From Pseudomarimonas sp964350895 (GTDB taxonomy: Bacteria; Pseudomonadota; Gammaproteobacteria; Xanthomonadales; Xanthomonadaceae), in contig CAYGMG010000201.1 of assembly GCA_964350895.1 (NCBI GenBank), positions 1 through 5,709 of the forward strand: a stretch of DNA of 5,709 bases. The letters run 5' to 3'. The position numbers and the translations under genes were made by a program. Below the pieces are notes generated by a model. It had not been told where the DNA came from. It did not search any database and saw nothing but the letters and a program-made list of their open reading frames with translations. Below, piece by piece: positions 1-5,696 of the stretch (position 1 is its first letter; every line of letters starts with the position of its first letter).

Positions 1-43
1 CGGCACGATCAGCGTCGGCGAACTTGATTCGATGAAGGGTTGA
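1..43 (+). CDS. nuoK: NADH-quinone oxidoreductase subunit K, 3' end only (partial)
   Basis: Only the last 13 codons and the stop are inside the window. The frame that ends in TGA at 41-43 reads GTISVGELDSMKG. This fits the short polar tail after the third membrane helix of NuoK, which in E. coli also ends in a Ser/Glu/Met/Lys-Arg-Gly type tail. NuoK is a small (about 100 residue) three-helix membrane subunit of complex I whose buried glutamates form part of the proton-translocation axis; that part lies upstream of the window. The identification rests mostly on position: nuoK directly precedes nuoL in nearly all nuo operons. The tail itself is short and weakly diagnostic. Confidence 0.8.
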   Translation, partial: GTISVGELDSMKG

Positions 44-57
44 CGGCCTCGGCCGTC
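42..57 (+). other. Compact hairpin overlapping the nuoK stop codon
   Basis: GACGGCCTCGGCCGTC is a perfect inverted repeat. It can form a 6-bp G/C-rich stem (42-47 with 52-57) closing a CUCG tetraloop. Its 5' arm includes the last two bases of the nuoK TGA stop. No T-tract follows directly (a run of five T lies at 69-73, about 11 bases after the stem), so it does not look like an intrinsic terminator, and the operon clearly continues. It could mark an mRNA processing or stability site, or tune ribosome transit between nuoK and nuoL; this is inference. Confidence 0.4.
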
Positions 58-74
58 GCAGTTGCAGGTTTTTC

Positions 75-79
75 GGGGA
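75..79 (+). promoter_or_regulatory. Ribosome binding site deciding the nuoL start
   Basis: GGGGA at 75-79 lies 5 bases upstream of ATG at 85. This supports ATG 85 over the in-frame TTG at 40, which overlaps the nuoK stop and whose only purine-rich stretch (AAGGG at 35-39) abuts it with no spacing. The protein from ATG 85 also begins in the usual NuoL way, with a short polar lead and then the first hydrophobic helix. Confidence 0.6.
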
Positions 80-84
80 TTTCC

Positions 85-2139
85 ATGGCGATTGAACAAT
101 CCACCCTGCTGGTGATCGCGCTGGCGCCGCTGTTCGGCGCGATCGTCGCCGGCCTATTCGGCAAGCAGGTGGGCCGCACCGGCGCGCACACCGTCACCAT
201 TCTGGGCGTGGCGATCTCCTGCGCGCTGTCGATCAAGGTCCTCTACGACCTGGTCTGGGGCGGCGCGCCGGTATTCAACGAGAACCTCTACACCTGGTTC
301 CAGATCGGCGACTATTCGGCGCATGTCGGATTCTTGGTCGACAATCTGACCGCGATGATGATGGTCGTGGTGACCTTCGTCGCCTTGCTGGTGCACATCT
401 ACACCATCGGCTACATGCACGAGGATCCGGGCTACCAGCGCTTCTTCAGCTACATCTCGCTGTTCACCTTCTCGATGCTCATGCTGGTGATGAGCAACAA
501 CTTCATGCAGCTGTTCTTCGGCTGGGAAGCAGTCGGTCTGGTGTCCTATCTGCTGATCGGTTTCTGGTACAAGCGGCCCAGCGCGATCTTCGCCAACCTC
601 AAGGCCTTCCTGGTCAACCGCGTCGGCGACTTCGGATTCCTGCTTGGTATCGCCGGCGTTCTTTACTGGCTGGGCACGCTGGACTACGCCGAGGCCTTCG
701 CCGCCGCGCCGTCGATTGCCGAGGCGACCTTCTCGCCCTGGGGCACGGTGCTCTGGTCGGTACCGACCTTCATCTGCATCTGCCTGTTCATCGGCGCGAT
801 GGGCAAGTCGGCCCAGGTCCCGCTGCATGTCTGGCTGCCCGACTCGATGGAAGGCCCTACGCCAATCTCGGCCCTGATCCACGCCGCGACCATGGTCACC
901 GCCGGCATCTTCATGGTCGCCCGCATGTCGCCGCTGTTCGAGATGAGCGAGACCGCGCTCAGCTTCGTGCTGTTCATCGGTGCGACCACGGCCCTGTTCA
1001 CCGGCCTGATCGGCATCGTGCAGAACGACATCAAGCGCGTGGTGGCCTATTCGACGCTGTCCCAGCTCGGCTACATGACCGTCGCCCTGGGCGTCTCCGC
1101 CTATGCCGGCGCGGTCTACCACCTGATGACCCACGCCTTCTTCAAGGCCCTGCTGTTCCTGGCTGCCGGCAGCGTGATCATCGGCATGCATCACCAGCAG
1201 GACATGCGCCGCATGGGCGGCTTGCGCAAGTACATGCCGATCACCTACATCACTTCGCTGATCGGCACCCTGGCCCTGGTCGGCACGCCATTCTTCTCCG
1301 GCTACTTCTCCAAGGACAGCATCATCCTGGCCGCGGAAGTTGCCGCCGAGAGCGGTGGCTGGGTGCAGCAGTACGCGATGTGGGCGGTCCTGCTCGGTGT
1401 CTTCGTCACCAGCTTCTACAGCTTCCGCCTGCTGTACATGACCTTCCACGGCGAAGAGCGCTTCCGCCACGCGCCGGCCGATGCTCACGATGACCATGCC
1501 CACGATGAACACGGGCATGACGATCACGGCGTGCACGAGCCGCACGAGTCGCCCTGGGTAGTGACCCTGCCCCTGGTGCTGCTGGCGATTCCCTCGATTG
1601 CGGTCGGCTTCTTCACCGTCGGCCCGATGCTGTTCGGCGACTTCTTCGCCGGCGCGATCTTCGTGACCGAAGCGAACAACACCCTGGCAGGCGTTGCCGA
1701 CAAGATCTGGCACGCCGAGCACGGCTGGCTGTCGGCGGTGGTCGGCTTCGGCATGCACTTCTATGCTTCGCCGGTGTTCTGGCTGGCTTTCGGCGGTTTT
1801 GCCTCGGCCACCTACATCTACCTGTTCAACCCGGCGATCGCCGAGCGCAGCCGCAAGGCCTTGGCCCCGGTGGTGCGCGTGCTGGAGAACAAGTACGGCT
1901 TCGATGATCTCTACCAGGCGCTGTTCGCCGGCGGCAGCCTCAAGCTGGGCCGGGCGTTCTGGCGCGGCGGCGATGCGGCGGTGATCGATGGCGTGATCGT
2001 CGATGGCACGGCGTCCCTGGTCGACCGCGTTGCCTCCATCGTCCGCCATGTCCAGTCGGGCTATCTGTACCACTACGCGCTGGCGATGATCGTTGGCCTC
2101 GTCGCGCTGCTTGGCGTGCTGATCCATTCGCTGGGCTGA
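85..2139 (+). CDS. nuoL: NADH-quinone oxidoreductase subunit L (complex I antiporter-like subunit)
   Basis: NuoL is the distal antiporter-like membrane subunit of complex I and carries the long lateral helix that clamps NuoM and NuoN. The product from ATG 85 is 684 residues, longer than the 613 of E. coli, partly because of a His-rich loop. The key charged residues of the family are present: Glu148 in FFGWEAVGL, Lys241 in GAMGKSAQVPLHVWLPD, His266 in the PTPISALIHAATMV segment, Lys317 in QNDIKRVVAYST, His346/His350/Lys354 in YHLMTHAFFK, and Lys410-Asp411 in SGYFSKDS. By alignment from memory these correspond to E. coli Glu144, Lys229, His254, Lys305, His334/His338/Lys342 and Lys399. The conserved NKYGFDDLY motif (602-610) precedes the lateral amphipathic helix, and a final membrane helix spans about 662-682. 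It follows nuoK by 41 bases and precedes nuoM by 21-30, inside one operon. No frameshift or missing key residue is seen, and codon use matches its neighbours. Confidence 0.97.
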   Translation: MAIEQSTLLVIALAPLFGAIVAGLFGKQVGRTGAHTVTILGVAISCALSIKVLYDLVWGGAPVFNENLYTWFQIGDYSAHVGFLVDNLTAMMMVVVTFVALLVHIYTIGYMHEDPGYQRFFSYISLFTFSMLMLVMSNNFMQLFFGWEAVGLVSYLLIGFWYKRPSAIFANLKAFLVNRVGDFGFLLGIAGVLYWLGTLDYAEAFAAAPSIAEATFSPWGTVLWSVPTFICICLFIGAMGKSAQVPLHVWLPDSMEGPTPISALIHAATMVTAGIFMVARMSPLFEMSETALSFVLFIGATTALFTGLIGIVQNDIKRVVAYSTLSQLGYMTVALGVSAYAGAVYHLMTHAFFKALLFLAAGSVIIGMHHQQDMRRMGGLRKYMPITYITSLIGTLALVGTPFFSGYFSKDSIILAAEVAAESGGWVQQYAMWAVLLGVFVTSFYSFRLLYMTFHGEERFRHAPADAHDDHAHDEHGHDDHGVHEPHESPWVVTLPLVLLAIPSIAVGFFTVGPMLFGDFFAGAIFVTEANNTLAGVADKIWHAEHGWLSAVVGFGMHFYASPVFWLAFGGFASATYIYLFNPAIAERSRKALAPVVRVLENKYGFDDLYQALFAGGSLKLGRAFWRGGDAAVIDGVIVDGTASLVDRVASIVRHVQSGYLYHYALAMIVGLVALLGVLIHSLG
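1486..1530 (+). repeat. Three tandem HD(D/E)H(A/G) repeats within nuoL
   Basis: Three consecutive 15-base units encode HDDHA, HDEHG and HDDHG (NuoL residues 468-482). The units differ at synonymous positions, so this is an old repeat kept at the protein level rather than a fresh DNA duplication. Including the flanks, residues 462-487 hold nine histidines with many acidic residues. The stretch lies between two hydrophobic helices (one ending near residue 452, the next beginning near 491), in the loop after about the thirteenth helix of the family. That loop should be cytoplasmic if the standard NuoL topology applies. Similar His/Asp-rich loops occur in NuoL of other proteobacteria, to my knowledge; metal binding is plausible but not shown. 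Confidence 0.75.
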
Positions 2140-2151
2140 CCCGGCACCTGC

Positions 2152-2161
2152 AGGATAAGGA
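2152..2161 (+). promoter_or_regulatory. Double Shine-Dalgarno for nuoM
   Basis: AGGATAAGGA contains two AGGA cores. The first (2152-2155) is 5 bases from ATG 2161. The second (AAGGA, 2157-2161) is 8 bases from ATG 2170 and overlaps the upstream ATG. Both starts are in the same frame and differ by three residues (MLS). I prefer 2170 because its spacing is near optimal and the product then begins MASSWPLLSLLIWLP, with only a short lead before the first helix. Confidence 0.5.
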
Positions 2162-2169
2162 TGTTGTCC

Positions 2170-3684
2170 ATGGCTTCGAGTTGGCCTCTACTCAGTCTGC
2201 TGATCTGGCTGCCGGTGCTGGGCGGTGCACTGACGCTGCTGTTCGGGCCGAACCGCGCAGGCGCCGCCCGCAGCTTCGCCTTGCTGGTGTCGGTCATCGT
2301 CTTCCTGGTCAGCCTGCCGCTGTACACCGGCTTCGATGCCTCGTCGGCGGCGATGCAGTTCGTCGAGAACAAGTCCTGGATCCCGGCATTCGACATCTAC
2401 TACGCGCTAGGCGTGGACGGCATCTCGGTAGCCCTGATTCTGCTGACCACCTTCACCACGGTGCTGGTGGTGATCCTGGCCTGGGGTTCGGTGGAAGACC
2501 GCGTGCATCAGTACCTGGCCGCCTTCCTGATCCTCGAGGGGATGATGGTCGGCGTGTTCGCCGCGATGGACGCGATGCTGTTCTACGTGTTCTTCGAGGG
2601 CATGCTGATCCCGATGTTCGTGATCATCGGCATCTGGGGTGGCCAGCGGCGCGTCTACGCCGCGATCAAGTTCTTCCTTTACACCTTCCTCGGCTCGGTG
2701 TTCATGCTGGTCGGGCTGGTCTACCTGTACCTCAAGGGCGGCAGCTTCCAGCTCGCCGACCTGTACGCGCTCAAGCTCAGCGCGGACGAGCAGATGTGGC
2801 TGTTCTTCGCCTTCCTGCTGGCCTTTGCGGTCAAGGTGCCGATGTTCCCGGTGCATACCTGGCTGCCTGATGCCCACGTCGAGGCACCGACCGGCGGCTC
2901 GGTGGTGCTGGCCGCGATCATGCTGAAGATCGGCGGCTATGGATTCATCCGCTTCTCGCTGCCGATCGTCCCCGACGCCGGGCAGGAGTGGGCCTGGCTG
3001 GTGATCGCACTGTCGCTGATCGCCGTGGTCTATGTCGGCCTGGTTGCCCTGGTCCAGGAGGACATGAAGAAGCTGATCGCCTACTCATCGATCTCGCATA
3101 TGGGCTTTGTGACGCTGGGCTGCTTCATCGCCTTCGCCCTGGTCCGCGAGTCCGGCCTCACCGACGCCGCTGAGCTTGGCCTGCAGGGTGCGATGGTGCA
3201 GATGATCTCGCACGGCTTCATCTCCGGCGCGATGTTTACCTGCGTCGGGGTGATCTACGACCGCATGCACACCCGGCGGATCGCCGACTACGGCGGCGTG
3301 GTCAACACCATGCCCTGGTTCGCTGCCTTCATGGTCCTGTTCGGAATGGCCAACTCCGGCCTGCCCGGCACCTCGGGCTTTGTCGGCGAGTTCATGGTCA
3401 TCCTCGCTGCGTTCCAGGCCAGCCCGTGGCTGGCCCTGGTCGCCGGTCTGACCCTGATCATCGGCGCGGCCTACACGCTGTGGCTGATCAAGCGGGTGAT
3501 CTTCGGTGAAGTGGCCAACCCGAACGTGGCCCAGCTCACCGACATCAACGGCCGCGAGACCTTCGTCCTTGCGGCATTCGCCCTGGCCGTGCTCGCCTTC
3601 GGTATCTATCCGAAGCCGCTGACCGACCTGATGGACGCCTCCGTGGCACAACTCGCGGCGCAGCTCGCCGTGTCCAAGCTGTAA
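2170..3684 (+). CDS. nuoM: NADH-quinone oxidoreductase subunit M (complex I antiporter-like subunit)
   Basis: NuoM is the middle antiporter-like subunit of the complex I membrane arm, homologous to Mrp antiporter MrpD/MrpA and thought to move one proton per cycle. From ATG 2170 it has 504 residues (507 from ATG 2161), close to the 509 of E. coli. The expected charge-relay residues are present: Glu143 in FYVFFEGMLIPM, Lys222 in FAVKVPMFPVHTWLPDAH, Lys253 in AAIMLKIGGYG, His348 in MISHGFISGA and Glu407 in SGFVGEFMV. These match, from memory, E. coli NuoM Glu144, Lys234, Lys265 and Glu407. The HTWLPDAHVEAPTGGS segment and EDMKKLIAYSSISHMGF are family signatures. The protein is hydrophobic throughout, consistent with about 14 membrane helices. 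It sits 30 bases after nuoL and 3 bases before nuoN. No truncation or odd composition is seen; only the exact start is uncertain. Confidence 0.97.
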   Translation: MASSWPLLSLLIWLPVLGGALTLLFGPNRAGAARSFALLVSVIVFLVSLPLYTGFDASSAAMQFVENKSWIPAFDIYYALGVDGISVALILLTTFTTVLVVILAWGSVEDRVHQYLAAFLILEGMMVGVFAAMDAMLFYVFFEGMLIPMFVIIGIWGGQRRVYAAIKFFLYTFLGSVFMLVGLVYLYLKGGSFQLADLYALKLSADEQMWLFFAFLLAFAVKVPMFPVHTWLPDAHVEAPTGGSVVLAAIMLKIGGYGFIRFSLPIVPDAGQEWAWLVIALSLIAVVYVGLVALVQEDMKKLIAYSSISHMGFVTLGCFIAFALVRESGLTDAAELGLQGAMVQMISHGFISGAMFTCVGVIYDRMHTRRIADYGGVVNTMPWFAAFMVLFGMANSGLPGTSGFVGEFMVILAAFQASPWLALVAGLTLIIGAAYTLWLIKRVIFGEVANPNVAQLTDINGRETFVLAAFALAVLAFGIYPKPLTDLMDASVAQLAAQLAVSKL

Positions 3685-3687
3685 GGG

Positions 3688-5139
3688 ATGACTTCCGCGA
3701 TGAATGCCGCCGACCTGGCCCCGCTGCTTCCAGAAATCTTCCTGCTCAGTGCGACCTGTGCCCTGTTGCTGATCGACATGTTCATCAGCGACTCACGCCG
3801 CGGGCTGACCCACTTCCTGTCCCTGGCGGTGCTCGCCGCGACGGCCGCCCTGCTGGTGCGCGATCCGTCCGAGGCCAGCATCTCGGCGTTCTCGGGCATG
3901 TTCATCCGCGACTCGGTCGCCGACGCCCTCAAGCTGTTCATCCTGGTGGTGAGCGGTGCGGCGATCGTCTACGCCAAGTCCTATCTGAGCGATCGCAAGC
4001 TGTTCCGTGGCGAGTTCCACGTGCTGGTGCTGTTTGCCGTGCTCGGGATGATGGTCCTGGTCTCGGCCGGCAATCTGGTCACCGTCTACCTGGGCCTTGA
4101 GCTGCTGGCGCTGTCTTCCTACGCCCTGGTGGCCATGGACCGCGACAACAAGATCGCCTCGGAAGCCGCGATGAAGTACTTCGTCCTCGGCTCACTGGCC
4201 TCGGGCATGCTGCTCTATGGCATGAGCATGATCTATGGCGCCACCGGCAGCCTGGACATCGCCAGCATCCGTTTCGCCTCGCTGGAACTGGAGGCTCAGC
4301 AGAGCCTGTTCCTGCTCGGCGTTGTGTTCATCCTGGTCGGCATCGCCTTCAAGTTCGGCGCTGCCCCGTTCCACATGTGGCTGCCTGACGTCTATCAGGG
4401 CGCACCCACCGCGGTCACCCTGTTCATCGGCTCGGCGCCCAAGCTTGCCGCCTTCGGCATGGCGTATCGCCTACTCGATGGCGCTGCCGGCGGCATCGAG
4501 GCCGACTGGCGCACCCTGATCGCCTGGCTGGCCGTGCTATCGCTGGCCATCGGCAACGTGGTGGCGATCGCCCAGACCAACTTCAAGCGCATGCTCGCCT
4601 ACTCGACGATTTCGCACGTCGGCTTCCTGTTCCTTGGCCTTGCCAATGGCACGGCAGTCGGTTTCTCGGCGGCGATGTTCTACGCCATCTGCTACGCGAT
4701 CATGTCGGCCGGCGCCTTCGGCGCGATCCTGCTGCTGGCGCGCAAGGGCTTCGAGGCGGAAGAGATCAGCGACTTCTCCGGCCTGGGCAAGCGCTATCCG
4801 CTGTTTGCTGGCGGCGTGCTCCTGCTGATGGGCTCACTGGCCGGCCTGCCGCCCCTGCTCGGCTTCTGGGCCAAGCTGGCGGTGATCCGCGCCGCGGTCG
4901 ATGCCGACCTGCTGTGGCTGGCGATTGCCGCCGTGGTGTTCGCCGTGGTCGGCGCCTTCTACTACATCCGCATCATCAAGGTGATGTTCTTCGACGCCCC
5001 CGCCGACGGCGTCGACGCCCAGCCCTCCGGCGACGTCCAGCTGCGCTGGCTGTTCGGCCTGAACGCCTCGCTGATGCTGGTTCTTGGCCTGTTCTCCGGT
5101 CCGCTGCTGGCCTGGTGCGAGCGCAGCCTGGGCGTGTGA
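3688..5139 (+). CDS. nuoN: NADH-quinone oxidoreductase subunit N (complex I antiporter-like subunit)
   Basis: NuoN is the antiporter-like subunit nearest NuoK and is normally the last gene of the operon. From ATG 3688 it has 483 residues, against 485 in E. coli. Conserved charged residues are intact: Glu138 in YLGLELLALSSYAL, Lys163 in EAAMKYFVLGSLASG, Lys222 in FKFGAAPFHMWLPDVYQGAPT, Lys252 in IGSAPKLAAFG, Lys300 and His310 in FKRMLAYSTISHVGF, and Lys396 in LLGFWAKL. By recall these correspond to E. coli Glu133, Lys158, Lys217, Lys247, the conserved Lys/His of the discontinuous helix region, and Lys395. The gene begins 3 bases after the nuoM stop. AAGGG (3683-3687) abuts ATG 3688 with no spacer but stands about 12 bases before in-frame ATG 3700, so the true start may be 3700 (479 residues). 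Translation is probably coupled to nuoM termination. The gene ends just before a strong stem-loop. Confidence 0.97.
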   Translation: MTSAMNAADLAPLLPEIFLLSATCALLLIDMFISDSRRGLTHFLSLAVLAATAALLVRDPSEASISAFSGMFIRDSVADALKLFILVVSGAAIVYAKSYLSDRKLFRGEFHVLVLFAVLGMMVLVSAGNLVTVYLGLELLALSSYALVAMDRDNKIASEAAMKYFVLGSLASGMLLYGMSMIYGATGSLDIASIRFASLELEAQQSLFLLGVVFILVGIAFKFGAAPFHMWLPDVYQGAPTAVTLFIGSAPKLAAFGMAYRLLDGAAGGIEADWRTLIAWLAVLSLAIGNVVAIAQTNFKRMLAYSTISHVGFLFLGLANGTAVGFSAAMFYAICYAIMSAGAFGAILLLARKGFEAEEISDFSGLGKRYPLFAGGVLLLMGSLAGLPPLLGFWAKLAVIRAAVDADLLWLAIAAVVFAVVGAFYYIRIIKVMFFDAPADGVDAQPSGDVQLRWLFGLNASLMLVLGLFSGPLLAWCERSLGV

Positions 5140-5144
5140 CCCGA

Positions 5145-5182
5145 AGCCCCGCGTCCGGCGAACGCCGGCGCGGCGCGGGGCT
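5145..5182 (+). terminator. GC-rich stem-loop after nuoN, candidate operon 3' end
   Basis: AGCCCCGCG (5145-5153) pairs perfectly with CGCGGGGCT (5174-5182), a 9-bp stem. Inside it CCGGC (5155-5159) pairs with GCCGG (5164-5168) over a GAAC loop. The structure begins 5 bases after the nuoN stop, the right place for an operon terminator or an mRNA 3'-protecting hairpin. No T-rich tract follows, so it is a weak candidate for classic intrinsic termination. The same 3' arm can pair with a second downstream copy of the 5' arm. Confidence 0.45.
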
Positions 5183-5197
5183 GCAGTACGCCCCGCG
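5174..5197 (+). other. Alternative hairpin competing with the post-nuoN stem-loop
   Basis: CGCGGGGC (5174-5181) is followed, after an 8-base spacer, by GCCCCGCG (5190-5197), giving a perfect 8-bp stem. GCCCCGCG is also present at 5146-5153, so the central arm can fold with either the upstream or the downstream copy but not both. This is read directly from the sequence; any function is inference. Confidence 0.45.
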
Positions 5198-5294
5198 GTA
5201 GCCAGCGGAAACCGGTCTTCCCGTCGCCTCGGCGGGCGAGTATCGCAGCCTCGTTCCTCGCAGCAACGATCACTACGCGTTTGCTTTGGGTGCC

Positions 5295-5325
5295 CACGGC
5301 CTGAGCGCGCTCCGGGTGGGCCGTG
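5295..5325. repeat. Short inverted repeat CACGGCC/GGCCGTG
   Basis: CACGGCC (5295-5301) and GGCCGTG (5319-5325) form a perfect 7-bp stem with a 17-base loop. Pairing does not extend outward. In GC-rich DNA a repeat this short can arise by chance, so it is recorded only as part of the repeat-rich tail. Confidence 0.25.
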
Positions 5326-5451
5326 CCCTGCGATCAACGAGCCGCTCTGGGAGGCGTGGAGCTCAACCCTCGACCACCAAGGCAGCAAGGTCCGGCTTAA
5401 CAGCCATCTTGCGCCATGCCCACAGTACGAGGCGATTCCGCGAGGCAACGG

Positions 5452-5475
5452 TCGCGGATACGATCCGCTCCCACA
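5452..5475 (-). repeat. REP-like palindromic element, complete copy
   Basis: On the minus strand this reads a head TGTGGGA, then GCGGAT, a 3-base CGT loop and ATCCGC, then GA. The 6-bp stem is 5454-5459 with 5463-5468. A conserved GTGGG or GTAGG head followed by a short imperfect G/C palindrome is the typical form of REP sequences in Pseudomonas, Stenotrophomonas and Xanthomonas relatives, which are mobilised by RAYT (TnpA-REP) transposases encoded elsewhere in the genome. A second copy of the head and first arm begins at 5697 in the opposite orientation, which strongly supports a repeat family. Such elements can protect mRNA 3' ends or attenuate transcription between genes. Confidence 0.65.
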
Positions 5476-5629
5476 TGCGAAACGCCAGCAATCTGACCAC
5501 CTTCGCCCCCCCAACTGACCGGCATCACCAGCAGAACTGATCCCCACAGGCAACCAGATGACCGGCAGAATGCGGCCAGGAGTGAGCGTTATCGATTGCT
5601 AAGTTTGGGCGCGAACCGGACATTCATAG

Positions 5630-5657
5630 GGTGCGCCTTGGGCGCACCGGGCGCACC
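5630..5657. repeat. Stem-loop with a duplicated 3' arm
   Basis: GGTGCGCC (5630-5637) pairs perfectly with GGCGCACC (5641-5648) over a 3-base loop. The 3' arm is then repeated: GGGCGCACC occurs at 5640-5648 and again directly at 5649-5657, so the 5' arm has two possible partners. The shape resembles interspersed intergenic repeats with a GGGTGCG/CGCACC core that I recall from proteobacterial genomes; that family assignment is not verified. No T-tract follows, so it is not called a terminator. Confidence 0.45.
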
Positions 5658-5696
5658 GTCCGAACGCCCGTATCGAACGTTGGGGCGCCCATCTGT

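Noticed and set aside
40..84. TTG at 40 as the nuoL start, overlapping the nuoK stop
   Set aside because: It has no properly spaced ribosome binding site, would add 15 residues unlike other NuoL N-termini, and ATG 85 has a good GGGGA site 5 bases upstream.
154..2127. A 657-codon open frame on the minus strand antisense to nuoL
   Set aside because: Its translation is rich in His, Asp, Gln, Arg and Glu without any recognisable domain, as expected from the reverse complement of a hydrophobic, GC-rich gene with strong codon bias. The plus strand clearly encodes NuoL.
5084..5540. Plus-strand open frames running from inside nuoN into the tail (up to 144 codons) and one of 84 codons from 5286
   Set aside because: No family motif, no convincing Shine-Dalgarno, Arg/Ser/Ala-rich composition typical of shadow frames, and they read through the REP-like palindrome.
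4834..5553. A 239-codon minus-strand open frame covering the tail and the nuoN 3' end
   Set aside because: A third of it is antisense to nuoN and the rest runs through the hairpins and REP-like repeat. Composition is Arg/Gly/Ala/His-rich with no domain recognised.
5596..5630. TTGCTA followed by CATTCAT as a possible promoter for a gene beyond the window
   Set aside because: No hexamer close to TATAAT is found at 16-18 bases from TTGCTA, and no gene start is in view to support it.
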